64,000 nt of DNA from Rheinheimera sp. UJ63 (GTDB taxonomy: Bacteria; Pseudomonadota; Gammaproteobacteria; Enterobacterales; Alteromonadaceae), in contig NZ_JAKGTQ010000001.1 in the NCBI RefSeq assembly GCF_021568285.1, forward strand, positions 744,001-808,000. Reading direction: 5' to 3'. Position 1 is the first letter of the stretch. The number at the start of each line of letters is the position of its first letter. The position numbers and the translations under genes were made by a program. The notes under the pieces are model-generated. The model saw only the letters and a list, made by a program, of their open reading frames with translations. It was not told the DNA's origin and ran no database searches. Below are positions 33,366 to 44,707 of this stretch, one piece after another.

Positions 33366-34639
33366 TATGTTAACCTCACTGGCAATGGCTTAGTTTTCTC
33401 ATTTTTACTGTATAACCACAGCAAGCCGAAGAAGGCAAAATAGGTGAATGAGAAAAATTGTGAAAATAAGGTGTAAGTTGGTGTTGCGGGTAATACACCC
33501 AACACACCTAAAGCAACAAAGCTGATACAGAACACCACTAGATTCCAGCGATGTAACTCACAACGGTAACGCACTGAACGTACGGTGCCACGGTCAATCC
33601 ACGGTAATAATGCTAACGCAATAATCGCAGCAAACATCGCTACTGCCCCCAGCAATGGGTCTGGAATAGCCCGTAAAATGGCATAGAACGGTGTGAAGTA
33701 CCAAACCGGTGCAATATGGTCAGGTGTCTTCATCGGGTTTGCCACTTCAAAATTCGGCTTCTCTAAGAAGTAACCACCGCCTTCTGGCGCAAAGAAAATA
33801 ACAAAAGCAAAAATCAGTAAGAAACCGGCCACGCCCACTAAATCTTTTACCGTGTAGTATGGGTGGAACGGGATAGCATCAACGATAATTTTCTTACCAC
33901 CACGAGTGAAATATTGGTGAAAGGTAAATTTCTTATCCGCTGCAGTTTGCTCAACGCTACCATCGTTATCGCGTTTAATGTCGATACCATCTGGGTTGTT
34001 CGAACCCACTTCGTGTAAAGCCATGATGTGTAAAAACACTAAGATGACTAAAACTAAAGGTAAGGCGATAACATGTAAGGCGAAGAAACGGTTTAAGGTT
34101 GCACCTGAGATAACGTAGTCACCACGGATCCACAAAGTTAAATCATCACCGACAAACGGGATAACCCCGAAAATAGAGATAATAACTTGCGCACCCCAAT
34201 ATGACATTTGACCCCATGGCAGCATATAACCCATGAAGGCTTCTGCCATCAGCACTAAGAAAATCAGCATACCGAAAATCCACAGTAATTCCCGTGGCTT
34301 CTGATAAGAACCGTACATCATGCCACGAAGCATGTGCAGATAAACCACCACAAAGAACGCTGAGGCGCCAGTAGAGTGCATATAACGTAACAACCAGCCG
34401 TATTCCACATCACGCATGATGTATTCAACAGAGGCGAAGGCACCTTCGGCAGAAGGAACGTAGTTCATCGTCAACCAAACACCCGTCAGGATCTGGTTAA
34501 CGAGGACTAAAATGGCAAGCGAACCAAAAAAGTACCAGAAGTTAAAATTCTTTGGCGCTGGATATTGCACTACGTGCAAATTCATCTTATCCATAAAGGG
34601 TAAGCGATATTCAATCCAGCTCATCATATTTTTAAACAT
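33365..34639 (-). CDS. petB: Cytochrome b of the bc1 complex
   Basis: 424 residues with eight or nine membrane spans. The heme-ligand histidines lie in RYMHSTGASAFF, VYLHMLRGMMYGS, FALHVIALP and FLHIMALHEVGSNNPDG; the quinol-site PDH/PEWY region reads PVWYFTPFYAILRAIPD. Oxidises ubiquinol and pumps protons by the Q cycle. Coupled by one-base overlaps to petA and petC. Confidence 0.96.
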   Translation of the reverse strand: MFKNMMSWIEYRLPFMDKMNLHVVQYPAPKNFNFWYFFGSLAILVLVNQILTGVWLTMNYVPSAEGAFASVEYIMRDVEYGWLLRYMHSTGASAFFVVVYLHMLRGMMYGSYQKPRELLWIFGMLIFLVLMAEAFMGYMLPWGQMSYWGAQVIISIFGVIPFVGDDLTLWIRGDYVISGATLNRFFALHVIALPLVLVILVFLHIMALHEVGSNNPDGIDIKRDNDGSVEQTAADKKFTFHQYFTRGGKKIIVDAIPFHPYYTVKDLVGVAGFLLIFAFVIFFAPEGGGYFLEKPNFEVANPMKTPDHIAPVWYFTPFYAILRAIPDPLLGAVAMFAAIIALALLPWIDRGTVRSVRYRCELHRWNLVVFCISFVALGVLGVLPATPTYTLFSQFFSFTYFAFFGLLWLYSKNEKTKPLPVRLT

Positions 34640-35229
34640 TAGACAGTCCCCTCGTCTTCACCAATTAATATGGTGTTGTCGTCAACGTACATGTACGGAG
34701 GAATTACCAAGTTAGCGGGTGCAGGTACGCCTTGGAAAACACGACCGGCCATATCAAATTTAGAACCATGACATGGGCAGAAGAAACCTGAGCGAATGCC
34801 TTCAGTTTGTGCGGCAAAGTCATCTGGCAAGTAGGTAGGAGAACAGCCTAAGTGCGTACAAATACCGACAGCAACAAGGATCTCAGGCTTGATTGAACGA
34901 TGACGATTCTGAGCGTAAGCAGGTTGTTGTTCAACCTCTGAACCCGGATCGCGTAAACGGTCTTCAGTTTCAGCTAGCTGAGCTAACATTTGCTCGGTAC
35001 GTTTGACGATCCAAACAGGTTTGCCACGCCATTCAACACGAATCAGCTGACCAGGTTCGAGTTTGCTAATGTCTGCACTTACTGCAGCACCAGCTTGTTT
35101 CGCCCTCTCACTCGGATTCCAGGACGCAATAAAGGGCACAGCAACTCCTATGGCACCGACGCCCCCTACTACAGAGGTCGCAATGGTAAGGAAGCGGCGG
35201 CGACCATGATCTACAGGCGCATTGCTCAT
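34639..35229 (-). CDS. petA: Rieske iron-sulfur protein of the bc1 complex
   Basis: 196 residues. A twin-arginine-like N-terminus (GRRRFLTIATSVVGGVGAIGVAVP, described by its RRRF core) gives Tat export and a single membrane anchor. The 2Fe-2S ligands are CTHLGC and CPCHGS, spaced as usual. First gene of petABC, with its promoter in the 328-base gap upstream. Confidence 0.96.
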   Translation of the reverse strand: MSNAPVDHGRRRFLTIATSVVGGVGAIGVAVPFIASWNPSERAKQAGAAVSADISKLEPGQLIRVEWRGKPVWIVKRTEQMLAQLAETEDRLRDPGSEVEQQPAYAQNRHRSIKPEILVAVGICTHLGCSPTYLPDDFAAQTEGIRSGFFCPCHGSKFDMAGRVFQGVPAPANLVIPPYMYVDDNTILIGEDEGTV

Positions 35230-35471
35230 CCACTCATCTCCACATTAAACACTTAAACGATTAAAATTTAAGCGGCTGAAATTCAGCAATTATTATAAGT
35301 ACACAAATATGTTCGATCATAATGAAAAGCCTTGCTTTACACAAGGATTAAGGCGAACTGAATGGCTAATATCTTAGTCTTAGTCATGCTTTAACAGTAA
35401 TCCTTAGCATACAGTTGTGCAGCAAAAGCAGTAAAACAGGGGTAATTAACTTTATTTTTCGCGTTAGTTTA

Positions 35472-35506
35472 AATCTTAGCCAGCCTGGCTGCCAATAACT
35501 AAGATT
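35472..35506. repeat. Inverted repeat between rpsI and petA
   Basis: AATCTTAG (35472-35479) and CTAAGATT (35499-35506) enclose a second perfect palindrome, CAGCC-T-GGCTG (35481-35491). Could form a branched hairpin in the petABC leader or serve as an operator. Confidence 0.4.
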
Positions 35507-35513
35507 GCAGACA

Positions 35514-35538
35514 TAAAAAAACCCGGTAAAAACCGGGC
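35514..35538 (-). terminator. Terminator after rpsI
   Basis: Leftward stem CCCGGT/ACCGGG with a four-base loop, followed by a run of T. Confidence 0.9.
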
Positions 35539-35557
35539 TTTTCGACATACCAGCGAA

Positions 35558-35950
35558 TTAACGCTTTGAGTACTGTGGACGCTTACGTGCTTTACGCAGA
35601 CCGACCTTCTTACGTTCAACTTTACGAGCATCACGCGTTACAAAGCCTGCTTTACGCAGTGCTGGACGCAGTGACTCGTCGAACTCCATCAGTGCACGGG
35701 TAATACCGTGACGGATAGCACCGGCTTGACCGCTGATACCACCACCTTTAACAGTGATGTATAAGTCGAATTTCTCGACCATATCAACCAGTTCTAACGG
35801 CTGTTTAACTACCATACAGGCAGTTTCACGGCCGAAGTACTCGGTCAGAGCGCGCTGGTTGATAACGATGTTACCTGAACCAGCTTTTAAGAAGACGCGG
35901 GCCGTTGAGCTTTTACGACGACCAGTTCCGTAGTATTGATTCTGTGCCAT
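35558..35950 (-). CDS. rpsI: 30S ribosomal protein S9
   Basis: 130 residues, the normal length. Starts [20 protein letters not shown] and ends with the universal RKRPQYSKR tail that reaches the P-site tRNA. Second gene after rplM, 12 bases downstream. Confidence 0.98.
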   Translation of the reverse strand: MAQNQYYGTGRRKSSTARVFLKAGSGNIVINQRALTEYFGRETACMVVKQPLELVDMVEKFDLYITVKGGGISGQAGAIRHGITRALMEFDESLRPALRKAGFVTRDARKVERKKVGLRKARKRPQYSKR

Positions 35951-35962
35951 GTTATGCTCCGA

Positions 35963-36391
35963 TTAAATATCTAAAATTTGCGGTTGCTGAGCCGAATGTT
36001 GATGCTCTGCGCCAGCGTAAACTTTTAACTTACGGAACATAGCGCGACCTAATGGGCCTTTTGGCAACATGCCTTTGATAGCAGTTTCCAAAACCATTTC
36101 TGGTTTCTTAGCAATCAATTTCTCGAAACTGATTTCCTTGATACCACCTGGGAAACCTGTGTGCGAGTAATATGTTTTTGCCTTAGCTTTATTACCAGTT
36201 ACCACGACTTTCTCAGCATTAACAACGATGATGTAATCACCGGTATCAACGTGTGGCGTATATTCTGGCTTATGCTTACCACGTAAACGCGATGCGATTT
36301 CAGTTGCGATACGACCTAAAGTTTTGCCGTTTGCATCAACAACGTACCAGTCGCGGGTTACGCTTTCTGGTTTTGCAGTAAAAGTTTTCAT
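35963..36391 (-). CDS. rplM: 50S ribosomal protein L13
   Basis: 142 residues, full length. Characteristic [19 protein letters not shown] start and [22 protein letters not shown] motif. Leads the rplM-rpsI operon. In E. coli L13 represses its own operon through the leader; a 130-base leader is present here too. Confidence 0.98.
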   Translation of the reverse strand: MKTFTAKPESVTRDWYVVDANGKTLGRIATEIASRLRGKHKPEYTPHVDTGDYIIVVNAEKVVVTGNKAKAKTYYSHTGFPGGIKEISFEKLIAKKPEMVLETAIKGMLPKGPLGRAMFRKLKVYAGAEHQHSAQQPQILDI

Positions 36392-36523
36392 CTAAACCTA
36401 TTCCAAAAATAACTTAAGTTACACCTGACACTGTGCAGGGCTGATGCAGCAATGTCGTTATCGCACCCCTTCGAATGCAAGAACCGCCGGGCTAACGGCA
36501 GTATGAGGCTGTAACGTCGGCCG

Positions 36524-36560
36524 GGCGCGGATTATATATTAAACAATCTTAAAAATCAGC
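36524..36560 (-). promoter_or_regulatory. Probable rplM-rpsI sigma-70 promoter
   Basis: Reading leftward, a perfect -10 TATAAT (36531-36536) is followed by a GC-rich discriminator (CCGCGCCC), the feature that makes ribosomal promoters sensitive to ppGpp. The -35 is poor (CTGATT at 17-base spacing). Confidence 0.6.
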
Positions 36561-36594
36561 ATTCATTTGCAAAAAAATTAACGGTTCAACACAT

Positions 36595-37686
36595 TTAAGG
36601 TAAATGCTCACTGGCCAGATAATCGTGTGACTGCATTTCCTGCAAACGACTTAAGCAGCGCTTAAATTCAAAGCTGAGTAAACCGCCCTGATAAAGCTGC
36701 TCTAACGGCACTGTCGCAGAGATAATCAGCTTTACGTGCCGCTCATAAAACTCATCAACCAATGCTAAAAAGCGCCGAGCGACATCGTCATTTTGTTGCC
36801 CCATCGCCGTTACACCCGACAATAATACCGTATGATACAGCCGGCTTAACTCGATGTAATCGTATTGACTGCGCGCCGTTTCGCATAACTCCTTAAAGCT
36901 AAACCACACGATACCATCGGCTTCGGCCCGCGTGGTTAATAAGCGGTTGGCGACTTCAATTTTTACCGCTTGCTGACGAGGCTCAACCGATAACGCATGA
37001 AAATACTGCTGTAAATTAATGTCAGCTTGCTCATCTAGCGGATAATGATAAATCTCGGCCATTTCTAAAGTGCGTAAACGATAATCAATGCCACTGTCGA
37101 CATTGACAATTTTGGTGTAGCGCTTGATAAGTTCAATTGCAGGTAAAAAGCGTGCTCGCTGCAAACCATTGCGATATAAACCGTCTGGCTCGATATTTGA
37201 CGTGGCCACTAAAGTAATGCCACGCGCAAACAAGGCTTGCATTAAGGTGCCTAGAATCATCGCATCGGTAATATCTGAAACAAAGAATTCATCAAAGCAA
37301 ATAATATCGGTTTCCGCTTTGAAACGATCTGCAACCTTTTCGAGCGGATCGCTCACCCCTTTTAATGACTTTAATTCATCATGCACTCGGTGCATAAAGC
37401 GATGAAAATGCACACGCATTTTGCGTTGTGTCGGTAAACATTCAAAGAACGTATCGACCAAATAGGTCTTACCTCGGCCCACGCCTCCCCAGAAATACAA
37501 ACCGAGTAAAGGGCTATCGCTCTGCGTTTTTCCGGTCACTTTTTGCCAAAAACTCTGTTTTGCCGGCGGGCGACTGATAAAATCATCAAACAATCGCTGT
37601 AGTTGCTTAACCGCATTTTCTTGAGCAGCATCAAGATGAAAATCAGGGCGTAACAGATCTTGTTGATATTTTTCTAGTGGCGTCAT
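36595..37686 (-). CDS. zapE: Cell division ATPase ZapE (AFG1 family)
   Basis: 363 residues. AAA+-type P-loop ATPase with Walker A GGVGRGKTY, Walker B ICFDEFFVSD and the AFG1 start MTPLEKYQQDLLRPDF. In E. coli ZapE acts at the Z-ring, mainly under heat or low oxygen. Divergent from zapG, another division/envelope gene. Confidence 0.93.
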   Translation of the reverse strand: MTPLEKYQQDLLRPDFHLDAAQENAVKQLQRLFDDFISRPPAKQSFWQKVTGKTQSDSPLLGLYFWGGVGRGKTYLVDTFFECLPTQRKMRVHFHRFMHRVHDELKSLKGVSDPLEKVADRFKAETDIICFDEFFVSDITDAMILGTLMQALFARGITLVATSNIEPDGLYRNGLQRARFLPAIELIKRYTKIVNVDSGIDYRLRTLEMAEIYHYPLDEQADINLQQYFHALSVEPRQQAVKIEVANRLLTTRAEADGIVWFSFKELCETARSQYDYIELSRLYHTVLLSGVTAMGQQNDDVARRFLALVDEFYERHVKLIISATVPLEQLYQGGLLSFEFKRCLSRLQEMQSHDYLASEHLP

Positions 37687-37809
37687 GGTCTTTAACTTGA
37701 AAGTAGCGAAACGAAACCTTAAATATGAGGCATAATAGTAACATGCCTTACCACCTTGTATAAGAAGTTAGGGTACACTAAGTAAAGTATTTCATCGTTA
37801 GGAGTAAGC

Positions 37810-38250
37810 ATGGACTATACATCGGTTTTAATTGGGCTGGTTGTCGGTTTATTAATTGGTGCGGCCATCAGCCGGATCATTAGCCTGAAACAATTTGGCC
37901 AACACAAGCTGCAACAAGAATTAGACGAAAGCCGCAAACAACTGACGCAGTATCGCAAAGATGTCTCAGAACATCTGGAGACAACCAATCAGTTAATGAG
38001 CCAGCTGCAGGATAATTATTCACGCATTGCGCGTCATGTGCAGCAATCGAAAATGCAACTGGTTGAGCAGCCGACCAGCCCAAGCGATGAAGTGAATTAT
38101 TTTGCTGCGGATACCACATTACATATTAAACAATCGTTACATCAACTGAATGAGCGTCGCAGAGAACACTCAGAAATTGGTGAGCAACCGCGTGATTACT
38201 CTGGTCAAGCCAGCGGCTTGATTAAAGAGCGGCCAAGTAAAGGCGAATAG
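37810..38250 (+). CDS. zapG: Envelope growth/division protein ZapG (DUF1043, YhcB)
   Basis: 146 residues. One N-terminal membrane segment (VLIGLVVGLLIGAAISRII), then a coiled coil (LQQELDESRKQLTQYRKDV) and a disordered tail. YhcB family proteins bind divisome and cell-wall factors. Placed as usual between zapE and the deg proteases. GGAG precedes the ATG. Confidence 0.9.
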   Translation: MDYTSVLIGLVVGLLIGAAISRIISLKQFGQHKLQQELDESRKQLTQYRKDVSEHLETTNQLMSQLQDNYSRIARHVQQSKMQLVEQPTSPSDEVNYFAADTTLHIKQSLHQLNERRREHSEIGEQPRDYSGQASGLIKERPSKGE

Positions 38251-38281
38251 AAAACTTTTACCGTTAGTGCGCGACTGCTCA

Positions 38282-38308
38282 GAACTTTTTTGGGGTGCGA
38301 TGCTCTTA
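38282..38308 (+). promoter_or_regulatory. Possible sigma-E promoter of degQ
   Basis: GAACTT (38282-38287), 16-base spacer, TCTTA (38304-38308): close to the RpoE pattern GGAACTT-N15/16-TCTGA, 32 bases before the degQ start. Confidence 0.45.
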
Positions 38309-38339
38309 GTGACACTGTCATATAAGGAGACATTACGCG

Positions 38340-39692
38340 ATGAACCAGAAATTTTCTTTGCTTAGCGCGGCCGTGTTAGCAGCCATGTTGTTGGCTCCTG
38401 CATCCCCAGCACACGCCAGCTTACCGTTTTTCGGAAAAGAAGAGCAGCAAATGCCTTCGCTGGCGCCGATGCTTGAACAAGCCACACCCGCTGTCGTCTA
38501 TGTTTCTGTTGCGGGTAGCCGTGAAGTACGCCAGCGTATGCCTGAAGCTTTTCAATACTTTTTCGGCCAGCGCGGCCAAGGTGAAATGCGCCGTGAACAA
38601 CCTTTCCGTGGTTTGGGTTCAGGTGTCATTATTGATGCCAAAAAAGGCTATATCGTCACCAATAACCATGTTGTGCAAGATGCTTCTGAAATTCAAATTC
38701 GCTTAAAAGATGGCCGTACCTTTACTGCAAAAAAACTGGGTTCCGATCCAGAAAGCGACATCGCTTTATTGCAAATTGAAGCCGATAACCTGGTTGAGTT
38801 ACCTCTAGCAGATTCTGACAAACTGCGGGTGGGTGATTATGCCATTGCCATTGGTAACCCCTTTGGTTTAGAACAAACCGTCACCTCTGGCATTATTAGC
38901 TCACTCAGCCGCAGTGGCTTAAATGAAGGCTTTGAAGATTTTATCCAAACTGATGCCGCCATTAACAGCGGTAACTCGGGTGGCGCTTTAGTGAACTTAC
39001 GTGGCGAACTGATCGGCATTAACACGGCTATTTTAGGGCCTAATGGCGGTAATGTCGGCATAGGCTTTGCTATCCCCGCCAATATGATGAAAAACTTGGT
39101 TGAGCAAATTGTGGAATTTGGTGAAATTCGCCGTGGTAGCTTGGGTATTCGCGGTAATGATGTTAATTCTGAGTTGACCAAAGCCTTAAACCTGAATGTC
39201 AGTCGCGGCGCCTTTGTCGGCGAAGTGCTGCCAGACAGCGCCGCAGCGAAAAGTGGTTTGAAATCAGGTGATGTGATTGTCAGTATGAACGGCAATCGTA
39301 TTCACAGCTTCAATGAATTACGTGCCAAGGTCGCCACGCTGGGTTCAGGCCGAGAAGCCATTTTAGGCGTACTGCGTGACGGTAAAGAACGCGACATTAA
39401 AGTCGTACTGCAAGAGACCACCAGTGGCCAGGTTGCGGCGACACAATTACACCCCATGCTACAAGGTGCAACCTTAAATAATGCTGACAAAGGCGTGGAA
39501 GTCAGTAGCGTGGAAGCGGAATCACCCGCGGCACAAATTGGCTTACGCCAAGGCGATATTATTACTGGGGTTAACCGTCAACGCGTGAACAACCTTGCCG
39601 AATTACGTCGGTTACTAGAAAAACGCGATGGTGGCGTTGCCGCGCTGTATATCCAACGTGGTAATGATCAACTGTATATCCTGATCCGCTAA
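38340..39692 (+). CDS. degQ: Periplasmic serine protease/chaperone DegQ (HtrA)
   Basis: 450 residues. Signal peptide ending SPAHA, trypsin-like domain with the triad His in TNNHVV, Asp in SDIALLQI and Ser in NSGNSGGALV, then two PDZ domains (DVIVSMNGNRIHS and DIITGVNRQRVNN). Degrades misfolded envelope proteins. Having two PDZ domains it is DegP/DegQ class; the following degS gene favours DegQ. AAGGAG before the ATG. Confidence 0.93.
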   Translation: MNQKFSLLSAAVLAAMLLAPASPAHASLPFFGKEEQQMPSLAPMLEQATPAVVYVSVAGSREVRQRMPEAFQYFFGQRGQGEMRREQPFRGLGSGVIIDAKKGYIVTNNHVVQDASEIQIRLKDGRTFTAKKLGSDPESDIALLQIEADNLVELPLADSDKLRVGDYAIAIGNPFGLEQTVTSGIISSLSRSGLNEGFEDFIQTDAAINSGNSGGALVNLRGELIGINTAILGPNGGNVGIGFAIPANMMKNLVEQIVEFGEIRRGSLGIRGNDVNSELTKALNLNVSRGAFVGEVLPDSAAAKSGLKSGDVIVSMNGNRIHSFNELRAKVATLGSGREAILGVLRDGKERDIKVVLQETTSGQVAATQLHPMLQGATLNNADKGVEVSSVEAESPAAQIGLRQGDIITGVNRQRVNNLAELRRLLEKRDGGVAALYIQRGNDQLYILIR

Positions 39693-39785
39693 GCGCTTAA
39701 TTTAGGCAGGTGGTAGCTGAACGCTACTGCCTGTGCTAAAAAAATGCTATGCTAAACTTATTCATCTTTAGGCAGAAGCGACATT

Positions 39786-40871
39786 GTGCGCAACCTTTTG
39801 TTATTTATTTTAAAAAGTAGCGCATACGGCTTAGCGCTCGCCTTTATTCTTATCTTGTTTTTCCCCAACATCGCTCGGGTTGACTTGTCTTTATGGCAAG
39901 CACCTCGTGCCGAGCAAAATACCGCGCCGGTTTCTTATAACCATGCGGTACGACGTGCTGCGCCAGCGGTGGTAAATGTCTATACACGCAGTCGAATTGT
40001 CGATCCCCGCTCATTACAACCTCGCACCATCGAACGGCAAGAGTTAGGTTCAGGTGTCATTATGTCGGCGCAAGGCTATATTCTGACTAATTATCATGTG
40101 GTGTATGGTGCCGATCATATTGAAGTGGCTTTGCAAGACGGTCGCTGGCTAGAAGCCGTGTTAATCGGTCAAGATGAAGTGTCTGATTTAGCCGTGCTTT
40201 ATGTACAAGCCGACAACTTACCGGTGATCCCGCAAGATCCTAACATCGAACCACAAGTTGGCGATTTGGTATTAGCTATCGGTAACCCACTTAATTTAGG
40301 CCAAACCATCACGCAAGGCATTATCAGTGCTAATGGCAACCATGGGTTAAGCTCTCGGGGCTATCCTGACTTTATGCGAATGGATGCCGCCATTAACAAA
40401 GGCAATTCTGGCGGTGCACTGGTAAACAGTAATGGCACCTTGGTTGGCATTAATGCTGCGGCATTCCAAGTACAAAATCAGGATATCCAAGGTATTTTCT
40501 TCGCCGTGCCCTATCAACTCGCCCGTATTATTATGGAAAAGCTCATTAAGCATGGTCGCGTTACACGCAGCTATTTGGGCGTTGCAGGTCAAGCTGTCAT
40601 CAACGCTGCGGGTGATCCTTTATTTTCATCTGGCCAAGCGCTGTATGGTTTGCGCTTAAGTGAAGTTACCAGTAATGGCCCTGCGGCAATGGCTGGCTTA
40701 CAAGCCAATGACATTATTTTGGAAATTGCCGGACAACAATTTCAAGATATGCGGCATGCGTTAAACTTTATCGCTGAAACGCCCCCCGATACCGAGTTAC
40801 AAATCACCATCGACCGTAACGGTCAGCGTATGGTGATCCCAACCATCGTTAGGGAACAGCCGCGCCGCTAA
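39786..40871 (+). CDS. degS: Inner-membrane site-1 protease DegS
   Basis: 361 residues, starting at GTG. An uncleaved N-terminal anchor (LLLFILKSSAYGLALAFIL), protease domain with TNYHVV, SDLAVLYV and NKGNSGGALV, and a single PDZ domain, the DegS layout. It senses unfolded porins and cuts RseA to release sigma-E. In the 93-base gap after degQ a hairpin forms (AGGCA/TGCCT with GTAGC/GCTAC) but lacks a T-run, so read-through from degQ is possible. Confidence 0.93.
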   Translation: MRNLLLFILKSSAYGLALAFILILFFPNIARVDLSLWQAPRAEQNTAPVSYNHAVRRAAPAVVNVYTRSRIVDPRSLQPRTIERQELGSGVIMSAQGYILTNYHVVYGADHIEVALQDGRWLEAVLIGQDEVSDLAVLYVQADNLPVIPQDPNIEPQVGDLVLAIGNPLNLGQTITQGIISANGNHGLSSRGYPDFMRMDAAINKGNSGGALVNSNGTLVGINAAAFQVQNQDIQGIFFAVPYQLARIIMEKLIKHGRVTRSYLGVAGQAVINAAGDPLFSSGQALYGLRLSEVTSNGPAAMAGLQANDIILEIAGQQFQDMRHALNFIAETPPDTELQITIDRNGQRMVIPTIVREQPRR

Positions 40872-40915
40872 ATGCGCACATAAGATGCATCAGCTGATTT
40901 AATCAGTTTTAAGCA

Positions 40916-40950
40916 ATAAAAAAAACCGCATTTCTGCGGTTTTTTTATTT
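40916..40950. terminator. Bidirectional terminator between degS and murA
   Basis: A-run, stem ACCGCA/TGCGGT, loop TTTC, T-run. Serves both converging genes. Confidence 0.92.
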
Positions 40951-40962
40951 ACAAGCAAAGGT

Positions 40963-42485
<1,523 letters not shown>

Positions 42486-42494
42486 AACTACACC

Positions 42495-42788
42495 TTAATT
42501 GGTTATAGGCAAAATGTCGGTCACCGCACTTACCTTAGCAAGTGAAAGTAGCTGTGCCGGCACCTTGATAATTTCAATTTGTATCTTAAAGGTCTTGGCG
42601 CGTGCAATCTGCTGGATCAGCCAAGCTAATCCTGCCGAGTCTACATTGGTTAACGCCGAGAAATCAAAGATTACCTTACCCTGCAACTTATTTAACAACG
42701 TGAAGGGTGAATGCATCATTAACGTATCGCGATCGAGTTCACCACTAAAAAACAGCGTTTGATCGGTTTGGCTGATTGCTAATGCCAC
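42495..42788 (-). CDS. mlaB: STAS-domain protein MlaB
   Basis: 97 residues, a STAS domain (VIFDFSALTNVDSAGLAWLIQQI) that binds and stabilises the MlaF ATPase of the Mla phospholipid transporter. The Ser in VDSAG is kept. Only 3 bases after mlaC. Confidence 0.9.
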   Translation of the reverse strand: MALAISQTDQTLFFSGELDRDTLMMHSPFTLLNKLQGKVIFDFSALTNVDSAGLAWLIQQIARAKTFKIQIEIIKVPAQLLSLAKVSAVTDILPITN

Positions 42789-42791
42789 CTG

Positions 42792-43457
42792 TTACTCCGA
42801 AGTGCTTGCACTATCATCGTCGGCTAACTTAACCGGCTCTTTAGATTTTTCTTTCAGCAACTCAGTCACACTGGCCAAACCTTGCTGTCTGATCAAGTTA
42901 TTTAATTCGGCGCGTTTGCTATCGAGTAACGAAATACCTTCGGCGATTAAATCGATCACCAACCACGTTTCCGCATTGCGTGGACGGCGCAATTTAAAAT
43001 CAATAACGATGTCAGGTTTGCCAGGATCCATCACCCGAGTACGAATAGTGATAATACTTTGATTACCAATCACTTTGGATGGCTCAATCATCACTTTTTG
43101 TTCTTTGTAATAGGTTAAAGCGCCAGCGTAAGAACCAATCATATATTGTTCAAAGGCTTTCACAAAATCATCAAAGGCTTTTGGATCTTTACGAATATCT
43201 ACGGTACGGCCAACAACGATCGCCGCAGCATAACGGCTATCAATATAAGGTAATAATTCTTCTTGCACTATCACCCGCAAATGTTCTAAATCTTGGTTAA
43301 TGATCGGCTGATCTGTTTTCACCCGATTAAAGGTTTTGTCTGCAACCACTTCGATCATTTTGTAAGGATCGGTATAAGTTTCGGTTGCTAGCGCAGGCAA
43401 GACTAAACCTGCAGTTAATAGCAAGGACACACTCACCTTTTGCAAAAAAGCTCTCAT
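42792..43457 (-). CDS. mlaC: Periplasmic phospholipid-binding protein MlaC
   Basis: 221 residues. Signal peptide ending LPALA, then the Tol-Tol-Ttg2D fold (YIDSRYAAAIVVGRTV, DDFVKAFEQYMIGSYAGAL). Ferries phospholipid between the outer-membrane MlaA complex and MlaFEDB. C-terminal acidic extension. Overlaps mlaD by one base. Confidence 0.94.
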   Translation of the reverse strand: MRAFLQKVSVSLLLTAGLVLPALATETYTDPYKMIEVVADKTFNRVKTDQPIINQDLEHLRVIVQEELLPYIDSRYAAAIVVGRTVDIRKDPKAFDDFVKAFEQYMIGSYAGALTYYKEQKVMIEPSKVIGNQSIITIRTRVMDPGKPDIVIDFKLRRPRNAETWLVIDLIAEGISLLDSKRAELNNLIRQQGLASVTELLKEKSKEPVKLADDDSASTSE

Positions 43458-43921
43458 TAATTCCCCCGGTTGAATAAAAACTGTCCAATTAACTCTTCGA
43501 GCACGATAGCTGAACGCGTGTCTTCTATGGTATCACCGTTACCTAGCATCAATACGGTGTCATCGACAAACCCTGGTAACAAGCCAACATATTGTTCACC
43601 TAATAAGCCTGAGGTTAAAATCGCTACTGAACTCGTTTCAGGAAAGTTACTGTACTCAGCGTTAATTTCTAACTTAACCACTGGCGTGTAACTGACGCGA
43701 TCTAATTCAATTGAGCCAACACGGCCAACAATTACGCCACCCACCTTAATGGGTGAACGCACTTTTAAACCGCCAATATTGTCAAACTTGGCATACAAGG
43801 TGTAAGTTTGCGAAGCACCACCAAAACCGGTGTCAGCTACTTTTAAGGCCAACATTAAAAAGGCCGCACAAGCCAAGACAATAAAGCCGCCAACTAAAAT
43901 TTCAATTTTACGCGTGGTCAT
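43457..43921 (-). CDS. mlaD: MCE-domain protein MlaD
   Basis: 154 residues. N-terminal membrane anchor (ILVGGFIVLACAAFLMLAL), then one MCE domain (LYAKFDNIGGLKVRSPIKVGGVIVGRV by position 40-70) with the hydrophobic pore loop LLGEQYVGLLPG. Forms the hexameric ring of the Mla complex. The C-terminal tail is short. Confidence 0.95.
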   Translation of the reverse strand: MTTRKIEILVGGFIVLACAAFLMLALKVADTGFGGASQTYTLYAKFDNIGGLKVRSPIKVGGVIVGRVGSIELDRVSYTPVVKLEINAEYSNFPETSSVAILTSGLLGEQYVGLLPGFVDDTVLMLGNGDTIEDTRSAIVLEELIGQFLFNRGN

Positions 43922-43924
43922 TTT

Positions 43925-44707
43925 TTATCCACCAAACATTAATGCAGTTAATATAAAATCAAAGCCTAAAACAGCCAATGATGCCGTGACTACCGTTTGA
44001 GTGGTGGCACGGCTAATACCTTCCGAGGTCGGGATGGCATCAAAACCTTTGTGTAATGCAATCCAGATCACCACGAGTGCAAACACTGCACTTTTTATTA
44101 CACCATTTAACACATCCTGATACAGGTCAACGTTAGCTTGCATAGCAGACCAATAGCTACCTGCATCGACACCTAGCCATTCTACACCAACTAAATGGCC
44201 ACCTAATATGCCCACAGCATTAAATATCAATGCCAGTAATGGCATGGCAACCACCCCCGCCCAAAAGCGTGGAGCGATAATACGACGCAGCGGATCAACT
44301 GCCATCATTTCCATACCGGATAATTGCTCAGTCGCTTTCATTAAGCCAATTTCTGCGGTAAGCGCGCTACCGGCACGACCTGCAAATAACAGCGCGGTGA
44401 CTACCGGGCCTAACTCGCGCAGCAAACTTAGCGAGACTAACGGGCCTAACATGCCCTCTGCGCCAAACTTGACTAAAACGTTATAACCTTGCAGTGACAG
44501 CACCATGCCGATAAACAAACCGGATACAAGGATAATCATCAACGACAACACGCCAATGACATACAATTGTTTGATAAACAACGGGAAGCCTTTACGGAAA
44601 TCGGGCTTACCCACTATGGCACCAAATAACATGATGCCTGCACGACCAAAACCACTGATGGTACTCAGCGTTTGATGGCCTATTTTTTGTAATCTATTTG
44701 CGATCAC
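43925..44707 (-). CDS. mlaE: Mla ABC permease MlaE
   Basis: 260 residues, five or six membrane segments and the MlaE signature ([33 protein letters not shown], seen in full at about 95-130). Overlaps mlaF by 4 bases. Confidence 0.95.
   Translation of the reverse strand: MIANRLQKIGHQTLSTISGFGRAGIMLFGAIVGKPDFRKGFPLFIKQLYVIGVLSLMIILVSGLFIGMVLSLQGYNVLVKFGAEGMLGPLVSLSLLRELGPVVTALLFAGRAGSALTAEIGLMKATEQLSGMEMMAVDPLRRIIAPRFWAGVVAMPLLALIFNAVGILGGHLVGVEWLGVDAGSYWSAMQANVDLYQDVLNGVIKSAVFALVVIWIALHKGFDAIPTSEGISRATTQTVVTASLAVLGFDFILTALMFGG

Larger units (their letters stand above)
35230..35557. other. 328-bp gap between petA and rpsI
   Basis: Holds the rpsI terminator (35514-35538), an inverted repeat at 35472-35506, and presumably the petABC promoter. 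No gene seen. Confidence 0.5.

Noticed and set aside
39700-39740. Terminator between degQ and degS
   Set aside because: A bulged hairpin (AGGCA/TGCCT with GTAGC/GCTAC) exists but is followed by A residues rather than T.
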